A stretch of 64,000 bases of DNA from Vicia villosa (Eukaryota > Streptophyta > Magnoliopsida > Fabales > Fabaceae): assembly GCF_029867415.1 (NCBI RefSeq), contig NW_026706182.1:62001-126000 (forward strand). The letters are read 5' to 3'. The translations under genes were made by a program, and so were the position numbers. A model generated the notes under the pieces. It did not search any database. It was given only the letters and a program-made list of their open reading frames with translations, and was not told the DNA's origin. This document shows, in pieces, positions 22,885 through 33,218 of this stretch (position 1 is its first letter; the number at the start of each line of letters is the position of its first letter).

Positions 22885-23576
22885 GGTTTATGCATCAATC
22901 ACAATCAAGAGCACACAAGATCACATCAAATCACACAAAGATCAAACAGTCCAGGTTCAAAGGTTCGACGTCACGAGCATGGAGCCATGGGTCTACCCAT
23001 CCCACAAGGAGTGATCTAGGGAGTTTTGTACCTGCCAGTCGGGTTCTACAAAGGTTCCCAGAGTTTTCAATCTTCTATCGGATATTACCGGCACGCACAA
23101 TTGCTCATGGGCGCCAATAATATGCCTAAAAAGACCTCGTCTGAGCGTAGTATCGCATGACAACAAGCTCAAATTGGTACTTGATCTTGTTTCTGCACTA
23201 CATCCTAAAAAGGATTAGATTGGTTAAAAGGGTTCTAGGTCATTCAGCTTCTACGGACACTCACTATTGAAAGTAATAGCGTTATCACGATGGTTCGTAA
23301 CAACCTCTACTACCTTCCATGAGGCCTCCACTGATTGGGGTTCCACCATATGACGCTCATGGTAAGGATTGCTCCTGACATGCGACTATTGGTCTTACCA
23401 CCTCCTATCTCAAGTTACTCACCAAAGTTCGGGTTAGAACTTTATCTCATCACAGAGGAACCATCGAGCACCAAAAAGAAAAAAAATAAATAAATAAACA
23501 TACAAAGCACACAACAATATATACAGATAAAAACACACAGATAAACAAAAATAGGCTTAACACACTTAAAACTGCA
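22885..23576 (-). other. Ogre 5' leader between PBS and ORF1
   Basis: This is 690 bp of untranslated leader with no open frame having recognisable motifs. It follows the 5' LTR and PBS on the - strand and probably carries packaging signals, but none can be named. Confidence 0.7.
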
Positions 23577-23594
23577 TCCCCAGCAGAGTCGCCA
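23577..23594 (-). other. Primer binding site of the inner Ogre
   Basis: The - strand reads TGGCGACTCTGCTGGGGA, 6 bp after the 5' LTR end at 23601. It differs from the outer element's PBS by one base, so both use the same or a very similar primer tRNA (tRNA-Arg in published Ogre elements). Confidence 0.8.
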
Positions 23595-23600
23595 TTTTTC

Positions 23601-26600
23601 TGTAGCGGGGAAAATCTGATATCGAAGCCATGGTATTGACTCGAATCAATATTCCGTTTTGAAATCGCCACCGCGCTTTATTTTTTCAAAGGAAAAGGGA
23701 AAAGAACGTAAAACCCAAAGTTTTGTTTTTTTTAAAACAAGAAAGAGAACTCAGGTTCGGGTGTTGATTATATGAGGGGAAGGTTTAAAGCACCCCTCAT
23801 ATCCGTGGTACTCCACGGGAACCTTTTTGAAAATCTGTGTTGTGTGTGTGCTAAAAAACGGTTTGTTTTATTTTCAAAATAAGCTCGGCAAAGCGTTTAG
23901 CTTTGGGCCTACATACCTCCTCGGTGCAATGGAGAAGTCAGAGCTAATGTAGTTCCGCTTTTTTGGGAAAACATTTTTTAAAACGAATAAACACTTTGTT
24001 GTCGTTAGAGAGAAATACTCAGCCATTGATCTTGAGCATGAGAACAAACAAGTTCTTTGCATCGCAAATGAAAGAAGGGCTCCAACTCGGATAAAATCAA
24101 CGAGTATGCCACTAGCTCTCTCACGCGGAAAAGATCTCGTTATTATCAATCAATTTCAAAATCGTGGGGTATAACCACTCGTTTCGACAATTAACGGTGT
24201 CTAAACTTTTGAAGAAAAGCCACTAGGGGCGAAAGATATTTTTAAGAAAAAAAAGTTTTGAAAAGATTTGCAAACATAAGAATATTTTGGAAAAAGGGAG
24301 AAGATTTTGAAAATTTAAGAATGGGAGGAGATGAAGAGGCTAACCTAATGCATAAAATAAAAGCTAAGGAAAGAAACGGTCTAACCAAATAAGATGCCAA
24401 CACTTGACATTAAGAGCCAAGGTAGTTTTCCCATCCTTTGGATTTATCAATACCAACACATTAACACTTGGGGATCCAGATGAACTTATTGTCTTAGCAC
24501 CATTTTTGCATTAAACACGTTAAGATTCTGACGAAAATCGGGCAGAGTAACGGCTGTTTTCGGGTAAAATCCTTATATCAATGCCTTGGAATTAACCATC
24601 AAGGGCTTTCAAGGAAATACCTGCACACATAAACATACAACAGAACAATGCCAGACAGACAGAACAATCACAGGATAGTAATAGAATGAGTCCAGAGGTA
24701 CTAGGTCCATAAGTCCGAATCTCCAGAGTGCTAGGGATAGTAACCGATAGTCCAAAGAGAACCTTATGTATTTTTTAGATTTTGGTTATTTATTAGTGTT
24801 TTAGCAAGAAGAGTAGAGTATGGTCCAAGTGGACAAAAGAAAAATAACGGAAACATAAACATATGTCCAAGTGGACAAAGAGAAAATAGCGGAATTATAA
24901 ACGTCCAAATGGACAAAGAGAAAATGGCAGAAAGTAAATATGATGAAATGATAAAGTAAAGCGATAAGGCGAGAAATATAAAGAGCGGTAATATAAAGAG
25001 TGGTATAGTAAAGGTGCGGAAATTAAAGTTAGTTGTTAAATGTTAAAGATAACCATCTTGAAACTTGTCAAGTATGTTATCAAAGTTAGTAGGAAGATCT
25101 ATGGTGAGTGAATGATGTACTCGGATTTAAAGTCAATGGGGCTTATCATAAGCTTGATAAAATCATAGCGACTACACGATAAAAACCTCCACAAGTCTTA
25201 AATCAACCGCATACAATTCTCTTCCATGTTTGATCTTTTTGATTCGGGACACGAAATATTGCGCTATGTTAAGCAGATCGCCAAGTGATTTATGTAGAAA
25301 TCACCCTACAACGAGGCCGGTCAAAACTTTATGTGCTAATGCATGCGAGAAGAACGATATGTAGATCGCCTTCCGAAAGCAATACCGCACGAAAAGAAAA
25401 TAGGTAACGATCTAGTCTTCACTAAGAATCCATAAGAATTCTCAAAGCATTAAGACTTTCATCGATCAAAAGAAAAAAGGAGAAGAAGAAGATAAAATGC
25501 ATAAAGATAATCAACTCACACTATCATTAATATCATTCATCTAATATTATGGATTTGGTTCTTTCAAACCTATCAACATCCTAGATCCAATGATATTAAT
25601 GAAATGGAGGAAGAAGAATAAAATTCACAAAAGATAATCAACTCACACTATCATTAATATCATTCATCTAATATTATGGATTAGGTCATTTCAAACCTAT
25701 CAACATCCTAGATCCAATGATATTAATGAAGTGGAGGAAGTAGGAAACCAAAACAAGCATAAAAAAGGCAAAAAACCACATTCTGCCAGCAGGAAATCGA
25801 TTTCATGCAGAGGGAAATCGATTTCCATAGTGCAGTTTTCAAAAAAAACAAGTCACGCTCAGCAGGAAATCGATTTCAGCCTTAAGGAAATCGATTTCCT
25901 CAGTGTAAAAATCAGCAAAAACAACATTTAGAGGCATAAAACTTGACTTGAACAAATGTACAAACACCTTATGATCAAACATCAATTGGAGCACGAATTT
26001 TCCATCAAATCACCATCAAATAGCACCAATATAGCATCAAAGATGCATCACACACAAGCAACAAAGATCTACATCATGATATACAAAAAGGATGAAGAAA
26101 ATTTACCAAATCTTGAACAAAACTTGGATCTACTTCAATAATCACCAACACAAATCTTGATCTCTCAACAATTGAAGAAAAAAAATGAAATGGATGGTGG
26201 TTTAGCTCAAAGTTTGTGAGGTTCAAGATGTAACTCACAAACTTTATGAAAGAATGAAGAGCTTTGGTGAATTTGGTAGGAATGAGGAGAGAAATTGCAA
26301 GAGGTTTTTTGGCTCTCCAAAGCTTGAGAAATGAGAGAGTAGTGGGCTCTATTTATAGGATGAGAGCAAGAGTAGTGGTAATTTGGTCTTTTTGCATTTG
26401 GTAATTAGCTTGTGTTTAATTGGTGATTAAAGTGGCAATTAAATGGTAAAAAGTGGTAAAATGGGGTTTAAGTGGGTTTAATGAAGAGAATTATTTTGAT
26501 GAGGTGGAAAATTGGTGAAATGACAAAGATGGTCAAAGAAAATAGGTGCCAAAATCAAATCAAGCTTCCCTCTCTATTTTTTTTGAATTTCGCCTGAAGG

Positions 26601-27045
26601 AAATCGATTTCCCCAGGAGTGAAATCGATTTCACTCTGTTCCAGAAGAGAATTTGGCGCAAAATACACTAGGGAAATCGATTTACCCAGGAGGGAAATCG
26701 ATTTCATGCTGTCCAGAATGTGATTTTGTTGAAGATTGCTGCAGGGAAATCGATTTACCCAGTAGGGAAATCGATTTCATCAGTCAAAAATGTGAAAAAT
26801 GCCTTGCTTAATGCATGTCTTGGCTTGGTACCTACAAAACAAAAGCCTACAAAGAAACAAAGCAATATTTTTGGTATTTGGGTTAGTATAATATGCATAA
26901 AAGATAAACAATCATTGGTGCTTGATGGTCCCTCTCATTGATGAGGTGAGTGCAACACCATAAACAAACTTCCAAGTGAAGCTCTTGATTAGTGATTGGG
27001 ATATGAATGATATAGGATTTTAGGGTCAAAAATTGGGGTATGACA
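23601..27045 (-). repeat. 5' LTR of the inner Ogre
   Basis: This 3445-bp direct repeat of 8454-11885 has TG/CA ends and a TATA box at 26357-26350. Differences noted by eye: about ten substitutions, a 15-bp tandem duplication near 24990 and homopolymer changes. Palindrome clusters lie at 25791-25900 and 26599-26780. Confidence 0.95.
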
Positions 27046-27050
27046 CCTAC
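27046..27050. repeat. Right target-site duplication CCTAC
   Basis: Identical to 8449-8453. Removing the inner Ogre and one copy joins the outer element's internal region as GTGTTCCTAC then GCGTTCCCTG. Confidence 0.95.
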
Positions 27051-27055
27051 GCGTT

Positions 27056-28110
27056 CCCTGGCCTGCAGGGACTCTATTTCCAAGACCATGTCCTTCCCAC
27101 GAAGGGCATCTACATTTATGCACGTCGATTGGCCTCTCGATGGCCGTGAGACCTAGTGACTGTCATGAACGGTCACTCCGCGTCTGCATCTACGCACTCC
27201 CTAGCCTCTAGGGAGTTTCCTTTTATATCTTTGTATTTTTACAACTACGTGTCCTTCCCACGAAGGACATCTTCGTTTACGCACGTCAATTGGCCTCTCG
27301 ATGGCCATGAGACCAAGTGACTGTCTTGAACGGTCGCCCTGTGCCTACGTCTACGCATTCCCTAGCCTGTAGGGATTATATTTTAAAATCGCGTCCTTCC
27401 CACGAAGGACATCTTTATTAATGCACGTCGATTGGCCTCTCGATGGCCATGAGATCCAGTGACTGTCTCGAACGGTCACCCCGTACTTGCTCCTACATAC
27501 TCCCTAGCCTGTAGGGATTTTATTTCATGTCCATATGTTTTTTACAATGACGTGTCCTTCCCCTGAAGAACTTCCTCATTAACGCACGTCGATTGGCCTC
27601 TCGATGGCCATGAGATCCAGTGACTGTCTTGAACGGTCACCCTATGCTTATTCCCGCGCATTCCCTAACTTATAGGGTTTTGGGTTTCCATTTATACATC
27701 TTTCATACCTAGCCCGTAGGGATTTCATTTCATTCGATATTGTCCTTAGATAGGTTGTGTTCCGCACAGAGAACCTTCCCACGAGGGACAACTTCGTTAG
27801 CATACGTCAATTGGCCTCTCGATGGCTATGAGATCTAGTGACTGTCTCGAACGGTCACCCCATGCTTGCTTCCGCGCACCCCCTAACTTGTAGGGTTTTG
27901 GGTTTTCATTTATGCATCTTTCATCCCTAGCCTGTAGGGATTTCACTTCGTCTGATATCATCCTTAGACAGGTTGTATTCCGCACAGAGAACCTTCCCAC
28001 GAGGGACAACGTCTTGGGTACACGTCGAACGGCCTCTCGATGGCCATGAGATTTGGTGACTGTCTAGAACGATCACCAACTGCTACTTTCTACATACTCT
28101 CTAATCTAAG
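27056..28110 (+). repeat. Tandem array of 140-220-bp units composed of four hairpin types
   Basis: Six imperfect units have TGGCCTCTCGATGGCCA-like centres at 27130, 27291, 27433, 27594, 27812 and 28030. Each unit carries hairpins GTCCTT/AAGGAC (loop CCCACG), GGCC/GGCC (loop TCTCGAT), GTGAC/GTCAC (loop TGTCTTGAACG) and CCCTA/TAGGG (loop GCCTG). The last is CCCTG/CAGGG in the first unit, so the pairing is kept when the base changes. Confidence 0.75.
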
Positions 28111-30861
28111 GGATTTCCATTGGCGTGTCATAACATCTATCTTGCAAGGATTTCACCAGGGTCTAATGTCGCCTCTAAGGCTATCCCTAGGATTGCACGT
28201 CACACGTCTGCATTGCATACAAGGAGTTATAATACATAAAAAAGGAGTCTCTCGCATACGCATGCATTTGCATTTTCATGCATTCATACATTTACATTCG
28301 CATCTTCGCCCGCACCCACACTTTTCGTGCTAGCCGATTTCCCGAGACTCATGGAGAAAATTCAAAGGATCATAAACTATGGAGAAAGGAGGATAAGTTA
28401 CTGAGGATGATCTTAGTCTTACTAAGGAAAATAGGATGTCTTTCACCATGCCAGTCGCATGTCCATGCCTTGTCGTAACAGGATTGTAAATACAACAAAG
28501 GTTATCGCCGAGCAAGGATTAGTTCAACAAAGAAGTTCTCCCATAGATACACTCAAGGGGTATCTAGTAATAAAGGGGTTCGTCTTAGAACATAGCAAAA
28601 CTTACAAAGACGCTCTGCGATGACTTAGGATGCAAGGGTCAGTCCAATTGGGGCAATACCCTAAACAAAGATGTATAACTACGATGGAGGAAAGGCGACA
28701 TGTGCTAGCCCCACACCAAGGAAAAAAGGTCATAGGTGTTCTTTGTCAATTTACGAACGCTGAAGGATGCCAACGGTGTGATACTATCCTTAGGAAAAGT
28801 AAAAGAGGTTCAGTCAAAGGAACTCATGAAGTTCCGATACGACGAAAACCCACCGCTAACAATTTATTCCCGACCGGTTTGACGTGCCCAAAGGGAATCC
28901 GAGATTACCTTTACTTCTTCGAGTCTAGGAACTAAGGAGTAAAACAAGGCCAACGGACTTATAAAGGAGATGGTCCCTAGGATCAATAGGTTTTTTTCAT
29001 GCTCAGAAATTCAACCCCTACGATCGCTAAGTGTTACTCAGGATAAAAGTTGTACCTTCGGATTAGCAATTCTAATGGGATGACCATGCAGGTTTTGGAA
29101 TCAATTCATTCACTTCATCCGCTCACTACTACGACTTTCCACTTGCACACTTCTATTCTATTTTCAATTTCAAATTTAGGATTACTAACAAACTTAAGGG
29201 AGAATGACGAATACAAATAACTAAGTCCAGCTAAACATATGCTTTCAAGGTAAGACCGAACCGACGATGTACAGACATTGTTTCAATTCCCAAACAGTGG
29301 AGATATAAGGATGTTAATCCCTCGTCACCCCCTCGAGCCAGGAGTTGGATTTTGTTTCTACTTTTCAAATAAACCTTGATTTCAACCAGGGGCAGGGTAG
29401 ATTTCGATTAATTCAATGGTGTATTTTGGTTGTAAAGAGAATCAATCAATGAAGAAAAGGAGTCAAGCATAAGGATCAAGCAAAGTTTCAAGCATATCTT
29501 CTTCCTCGCGTTCATCCAAGATTGAGGAAGCAATGGAGATAACATTCACAAACATCTTCTTCCTCAATACATCATTCAAGATCGAGGACATATCAAAGAC
29601 GAAGCTTGCAAATCAAAGTCATGGCAGTCACAATATTCAAAATCCAAAGATCAAAAGGAGCATTTAAAAAAAAGGAGGAAAACGCCCGCTAAGTCAAAAT
29701 GGAGAATTCCATGAAAGAAAACAAAAACGACTTAGGCAAAAATTAGGGCATCCCGATGGATCAAATTCAGAGGAATTGGTCCATGCAAAAATAAGGGATA
29801 AAAACAAAACAAAGGCGAAATACGAAAGACAATCTTGTGACTGCTAAGTCATCGAAGCTTCTCATCAATGCCTAGATCTCTACAAATTGGTGCTTGGATC
29901 TTTACTAAGGCTTCTGCTCAATGTCAAGACTGAAACAATTCTCTTACATACAAAGCACATCCATTGGGTTAGGAGAATTTCTAGGATTTGGAGATCATCA
30001 AGGAGAAAAGGGGTGGGTTAAATAAATTTTGAGCCTTATATCTGTTGTTTCTTAAACCCTGAACCAGGCCAAGTTACAACATTCAAAAGTCCTAATTGAG
30101 GCAAGGTTAACTACGAAAGCATACTAAGCAGGATTTTATTATACTGACTCCTAGGTTTGTTAAAACTAATTCTAACCACTGCGTTTCTTCAAGCATTCGT
30201 TTCTAATCATCCAGTCCTAATTCATAACGGACTTCGATTCCAAAAACATGCATACGCATTGCGTTGGAGTTACTTCTCAAAGGGTACAACATCATCTACG
30301 AACATACACTTAGCACTCAAGGAGATCTCGAAACTGGTTAATCAAAGGCGATCATTTCTAATAAAGACTCTGGAATGGGGGAACCACATCCAGAGGGTTC
30401 TCCTAAACAGGGGCAAAATTTCAGGGATTACAGGGGCATGCAATCAAACATCCTATTTACTAGGGGCATTCTTCCTAAGGTTCAATCGACTTGGGGCACA
30501 TCTCGAAGCAATAACAAACAGGGGCATGTCAAACATGGGAAGAATTCAAATTCAAAAGGATAGAACACTATGGATAGCCCTCCATATCCTGGAGATCAAA
30601 GGCATACCCTTCAACCTGAACGTCGAAGCATATGACAAGGTTATTTCTCGGGGCACTTCCTGCGTGGCTTGGAGATCATAGGCATCTTTTCCACTAAACA
30701 TTGATGCATTGGATATCAAATCCAAAAGGTAAACAACTCAAAGGGTTACAGGCGTGGAGAACCTCAAAAGGTTAAAGGCGTGGAGTATTTCAAAAAAAGC
30801 CAAACTGGGGCAAGGCGCACAGCATAAGGAAAAGGCGTTCTCAAACTTTACAAGAACCTTT
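28111..30861 (+). other. Outer element internal DNA without recognisable gene
   Basis: The longest open frame is 174 codons (30157-30681, +) and has no recognisable motif. Two hairpins with arms TTCCTC/GAGGAA and TCCTC/GAGGA, sharing loop text CAAGAT, lie at about 29500-29590. The motif AGGGGCA recurs between 30400 and 30530. Confidence 0.5.
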
Positions 30862-31066
30862 TTAGGTAGTCTTTTTAAGGACATCTTTCAGCCTTTCCAG
30901 GTAGTCTTCTTTAAGACATTCCTTATCCTTTGCTAAAAAAAAACTTTTCAGGTAGTCTTCTTTAAGACAAATTTTATCCTTTCTAAGAACCTCTTCAGGT
31001 AGTCTTCTTTAAGACAAATTTTCATATCCATTCCAGAAACCTTTTCAGGTAGTCCTATAGAAGACA
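30862..31066 (+). repeat. Five repeats with AGGTAGTC and a small GTCTT/AAGAC hairpin
   Basis: The text CAGGTAGTCTTCTTTAAGACA occurs with variants about every 45 bp. In three copies GTCTT pairs with AAGAC around a CTTT loop; the flanking copies are degenerate. Confidence 0.7.
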
Positions 31067-31298
31067 TTATTTCGTTCCACTCGTTACATCAATCAACATA
31101 TACATAAGCATAAGCATTATCCACATACATAAACATTACCAAGCCGGCGTAAGCATAGCCGTGGTGTAGGGGCAAACATGGATTAAACAGGTTCAATAAG
31201 GAGATAAAATCTCGGGATTGACATCAGCAGCAACATATATACATACGCATTAGCATATGCATATCATCTAGTGCATTCACATACTACAAAAGCCCAGT

Positions 31299-31727
31299 TT
31301 CCGACCCTCGTGTTGTGATTGGTTTGTTTTCCGACCTCGAGTCGTGAGTTCCCAACCCTCGTGTTGTGATAGGTGTGTTTTCCGACCTCGAGTCGTGAGT
31401 CCCCAACCCTTATGTTGTGATAGGTGTGTTTTTCGACCCTCGAGTCGTGAGTTTCCAACCCTCGTGTTGTGATAGGTGTGTTTTCCGACCCTCGAGTCGT
31501 GAGTTTCCAACCCTCGTGTTGTGATAGGTGTGTTTTCCGACCCTCGAGTCGTGATTTTCCAACCCTCGTGTTGTGATTGGTTTGTTTTCCGACCCTCGAG
31601 TCGTGATTTTCCAACCCTCATGTTGTGATTGGTTTGTTTTCTGACCCTCGAGTCGTGAATGCCCGACCCTCGAGTCATGAGTTTCTAAACATATCGTTTT
31701 CTTTCTGACCCTCGAGTCGCGAACATC
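31299..31727 (+). repeat. About eight tandem 51-bp repeats with two small hairpins per unit
   Basis: The unit alternates CGAC-CCTCGA-GTCG and CAAC-CCTCGT-GTTG with linkers. The period of about 51 bp equals 17 codons, so frames stay open on the - strand in several phases. This explains the long open frames there and argues against real genes. Confidence 0.8.
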
Positions 31728-31770
31728 ATCTTCATACATCTACAGGATACCGTCAAGGACTTTATACAGA

Positions 31771-32612
31771 TAAACTTGCTAGCACTATAGCAAGTGAATC
31801 TTTTTCATGTTGGTAAGTTTGCTAGAACTATAGCAAATGATTCCTCTTATGCAGGTACGCTCGTCAGAACCATGGCAGGTAATTCCTTTGGTGCAGGTAA
31901 ATTTGCTAGAACTATAGCAAATAATTTCTATTGGTGCAGGTAAACTGGTCCGAACCAGGACAAGTGACTCCTATTGTTGCAGGTAAACTTGTCCGAACCA
32001 GGGCAAGTGACTCCTATTGGTGCAGGTGAACTTGTCAGAACTATGACAAGTGATCCTAATGGTGCAGGTGAAATTTGTCCGAATCAGGGAAAATGATCCA
32101 AATGGTGCAGGTGAACTCGTCCGAACCAGGGCAAGTGATCCTAATGCTGCAAGTGAAATTTGTCCGAATCAGGGAAAATAATCCTAATGGTGCAGGTGAA
32201 CTTGTCCGAACCAGGGCAAGTGATCCTATTGGTGCAGGTGAACTCGTCCGAACCAGGGTAAGTGATCCTAATGGTGCAGGTGAAATTTGTCCGAATCAGG
32301 GAAAATAATCCTAATGGTGCAGGTGAACTTGTCCGAACCAGGGCAAGTGATCCTATTGGTGCAGGTGAAATTGTCCGAATCAGGGCAAGTGATCCTATTG
32401 GTGCAGGTGAAATTGTCCGAACCAGGGCAAATAATCCTATTGGTGTAGGTAAACTTGTCAGAACTCTGACAAGTGATCCAATTGGTACAGGTGAGCTTGC
32501 TAGAGTCATAGCAAGTGATCCTTTTGGGGTTTCACAAACTACGAGAACTTACTAGAACTATGGTAAGTGGGGTTCACAAACTACGAAAGCTTGCTAGCGC
32601 TATAGCAAGTTA
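31771..32612 (+). repeat. About 20 tandem hairpin repeats of about 41 bp, loop GAACYA
   Basis: The unit is roughly GGTGCAGGTGAA plus a hairpin plus GTGATCCTA. The loop is GAACTA, GAACCA, GAATCA or similar. Stems include ACTTGCTA/TAGCAAGT, TTTGCTA/TAGCAAA, ACTTGTCA/TGACAAGT, ACTTGTCC/GGGCAAGT and ACTTACTA/TGGTAAGT. Arms change in matching fashion, with some G-T pairs and a few mismatched copies. Open frames here are repeat artefacts. Confidence 0.85.
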
Positions 32613-33207
32613 GCTATCTTCTACACAACAAACTGCGAGTCGTCGCTATTGATAGCTACGTTTACACATCGCGTTAGTCCCTCGGCAGTGATCAAAGGGT
32701 TTTACGAAGGGTTCTTCAATTGGGTTTATCACGTTAGTCCCTCGGTAGTGATCTTCTTCACAAAAAAAACTTCATCAATAACACACAAAGGTTTTATTTT
32801 TTTCTTTTCGAAAGTTACTAACATACTTCAACTAACATAACTAACAGTCATGCATCATTCAATTACATACATCATCCATACATAACGCATAATACATACA
32901 TTGCTCTCATTTATGTTGAGAAGCTCACTGCATCATACATCGCATGCATCATAACATTGCATAAAATTCAGGTTACCTTTTCAGGCCAGGCTACAATCAA
33001 AACACAGTGGTTCCTTTCGAAAGCATCTGCTTCACATCCTAAAAAAGGAGGGGTATTTACCTTGGGTGGCATCTTTAAGCCCATCTCCCACGGAATTTTT
33101 TCCCAACAAATGCAAATTTCAGGGCATTTTAGTGTCCAATCATCTTTTACCTTTAGATCACGATAGACAGACGTGCCTATCTAAGTCTTCAGGTTTAAGA
33201 AGATTGA

Positions 33208-33218
33208 ACAGGGGCAGC
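33208..33218 (+). other. Polypurine tract of the outer element
   Basis: ACAGGGGCAGC directly precedes the LTR start TGTCATACCCC at 33219. It has the same layout as the inner Ogre PPT. Confidence 0.75.

Larger units (their letters stand above)
8454..27045 (-). mobile_element. Full-length Ogre-type Ty3/gypsy (Tat lineage) retrotransposon, 18.6 kb
   Basis: Read on the - strand, the order is 5' LTR (27045-23601), PBS, leader, ORF1, gag-protease, a short intron, RT-RNaseH-integrase, 3' untranslated tandem repeats, PPT and 3' LTR (11885-8454). The extra ORF1 before gag, the intron between protease and RT and the second RNase H domain define Ogre. Target-site duplications are perfect and the LTRs differ by about ten substitutions plus a few indels in 3.4 kb, so the insertion is young. 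It sits inside the internal region of another Ogre-like element. ORF1 has one in-frame stop; the other ORFs are open. Confidence 0.95.
27051..33218 (+). mobile_element. Outer Ogre-like element: internal region, non-coding
   Basis: The region continues 7692-8453 and ends in the PPT before the 3' LTR at 33219. No gag, protease, RT, RNase H or integrase motif is present. It is made of successive arrays of short hairpin repeats (27056-28110, 30862-31066, 31299-31727, 31771-32612) separated by unique-looking DNA. Structurally it is a large non-autonomous LTR element that keeps the PBS and PPT and would need Ogre proteins in trans, or an Ogre whose coding part was deleted, leaving mostly 3' UTR. 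Confidence 0.65.

Noticed and set aside
30157..30681. 174-codon + strand frame
   Set aside because: No recognisable motif, lies in the non-coding interior of the outer element, and has no supporting context.
31264..31739. Three overlapping - strand frames with TRGSE-like peptide repeats
   Set aside because: The 51-bp period is a multiple of three, so stops are absent in several phases; a repeat artefact.
32075..32555. Open frames on both strands over the GAACYA hairpin array
   Set aside because: Low-complexity translation of a tandem repeat.
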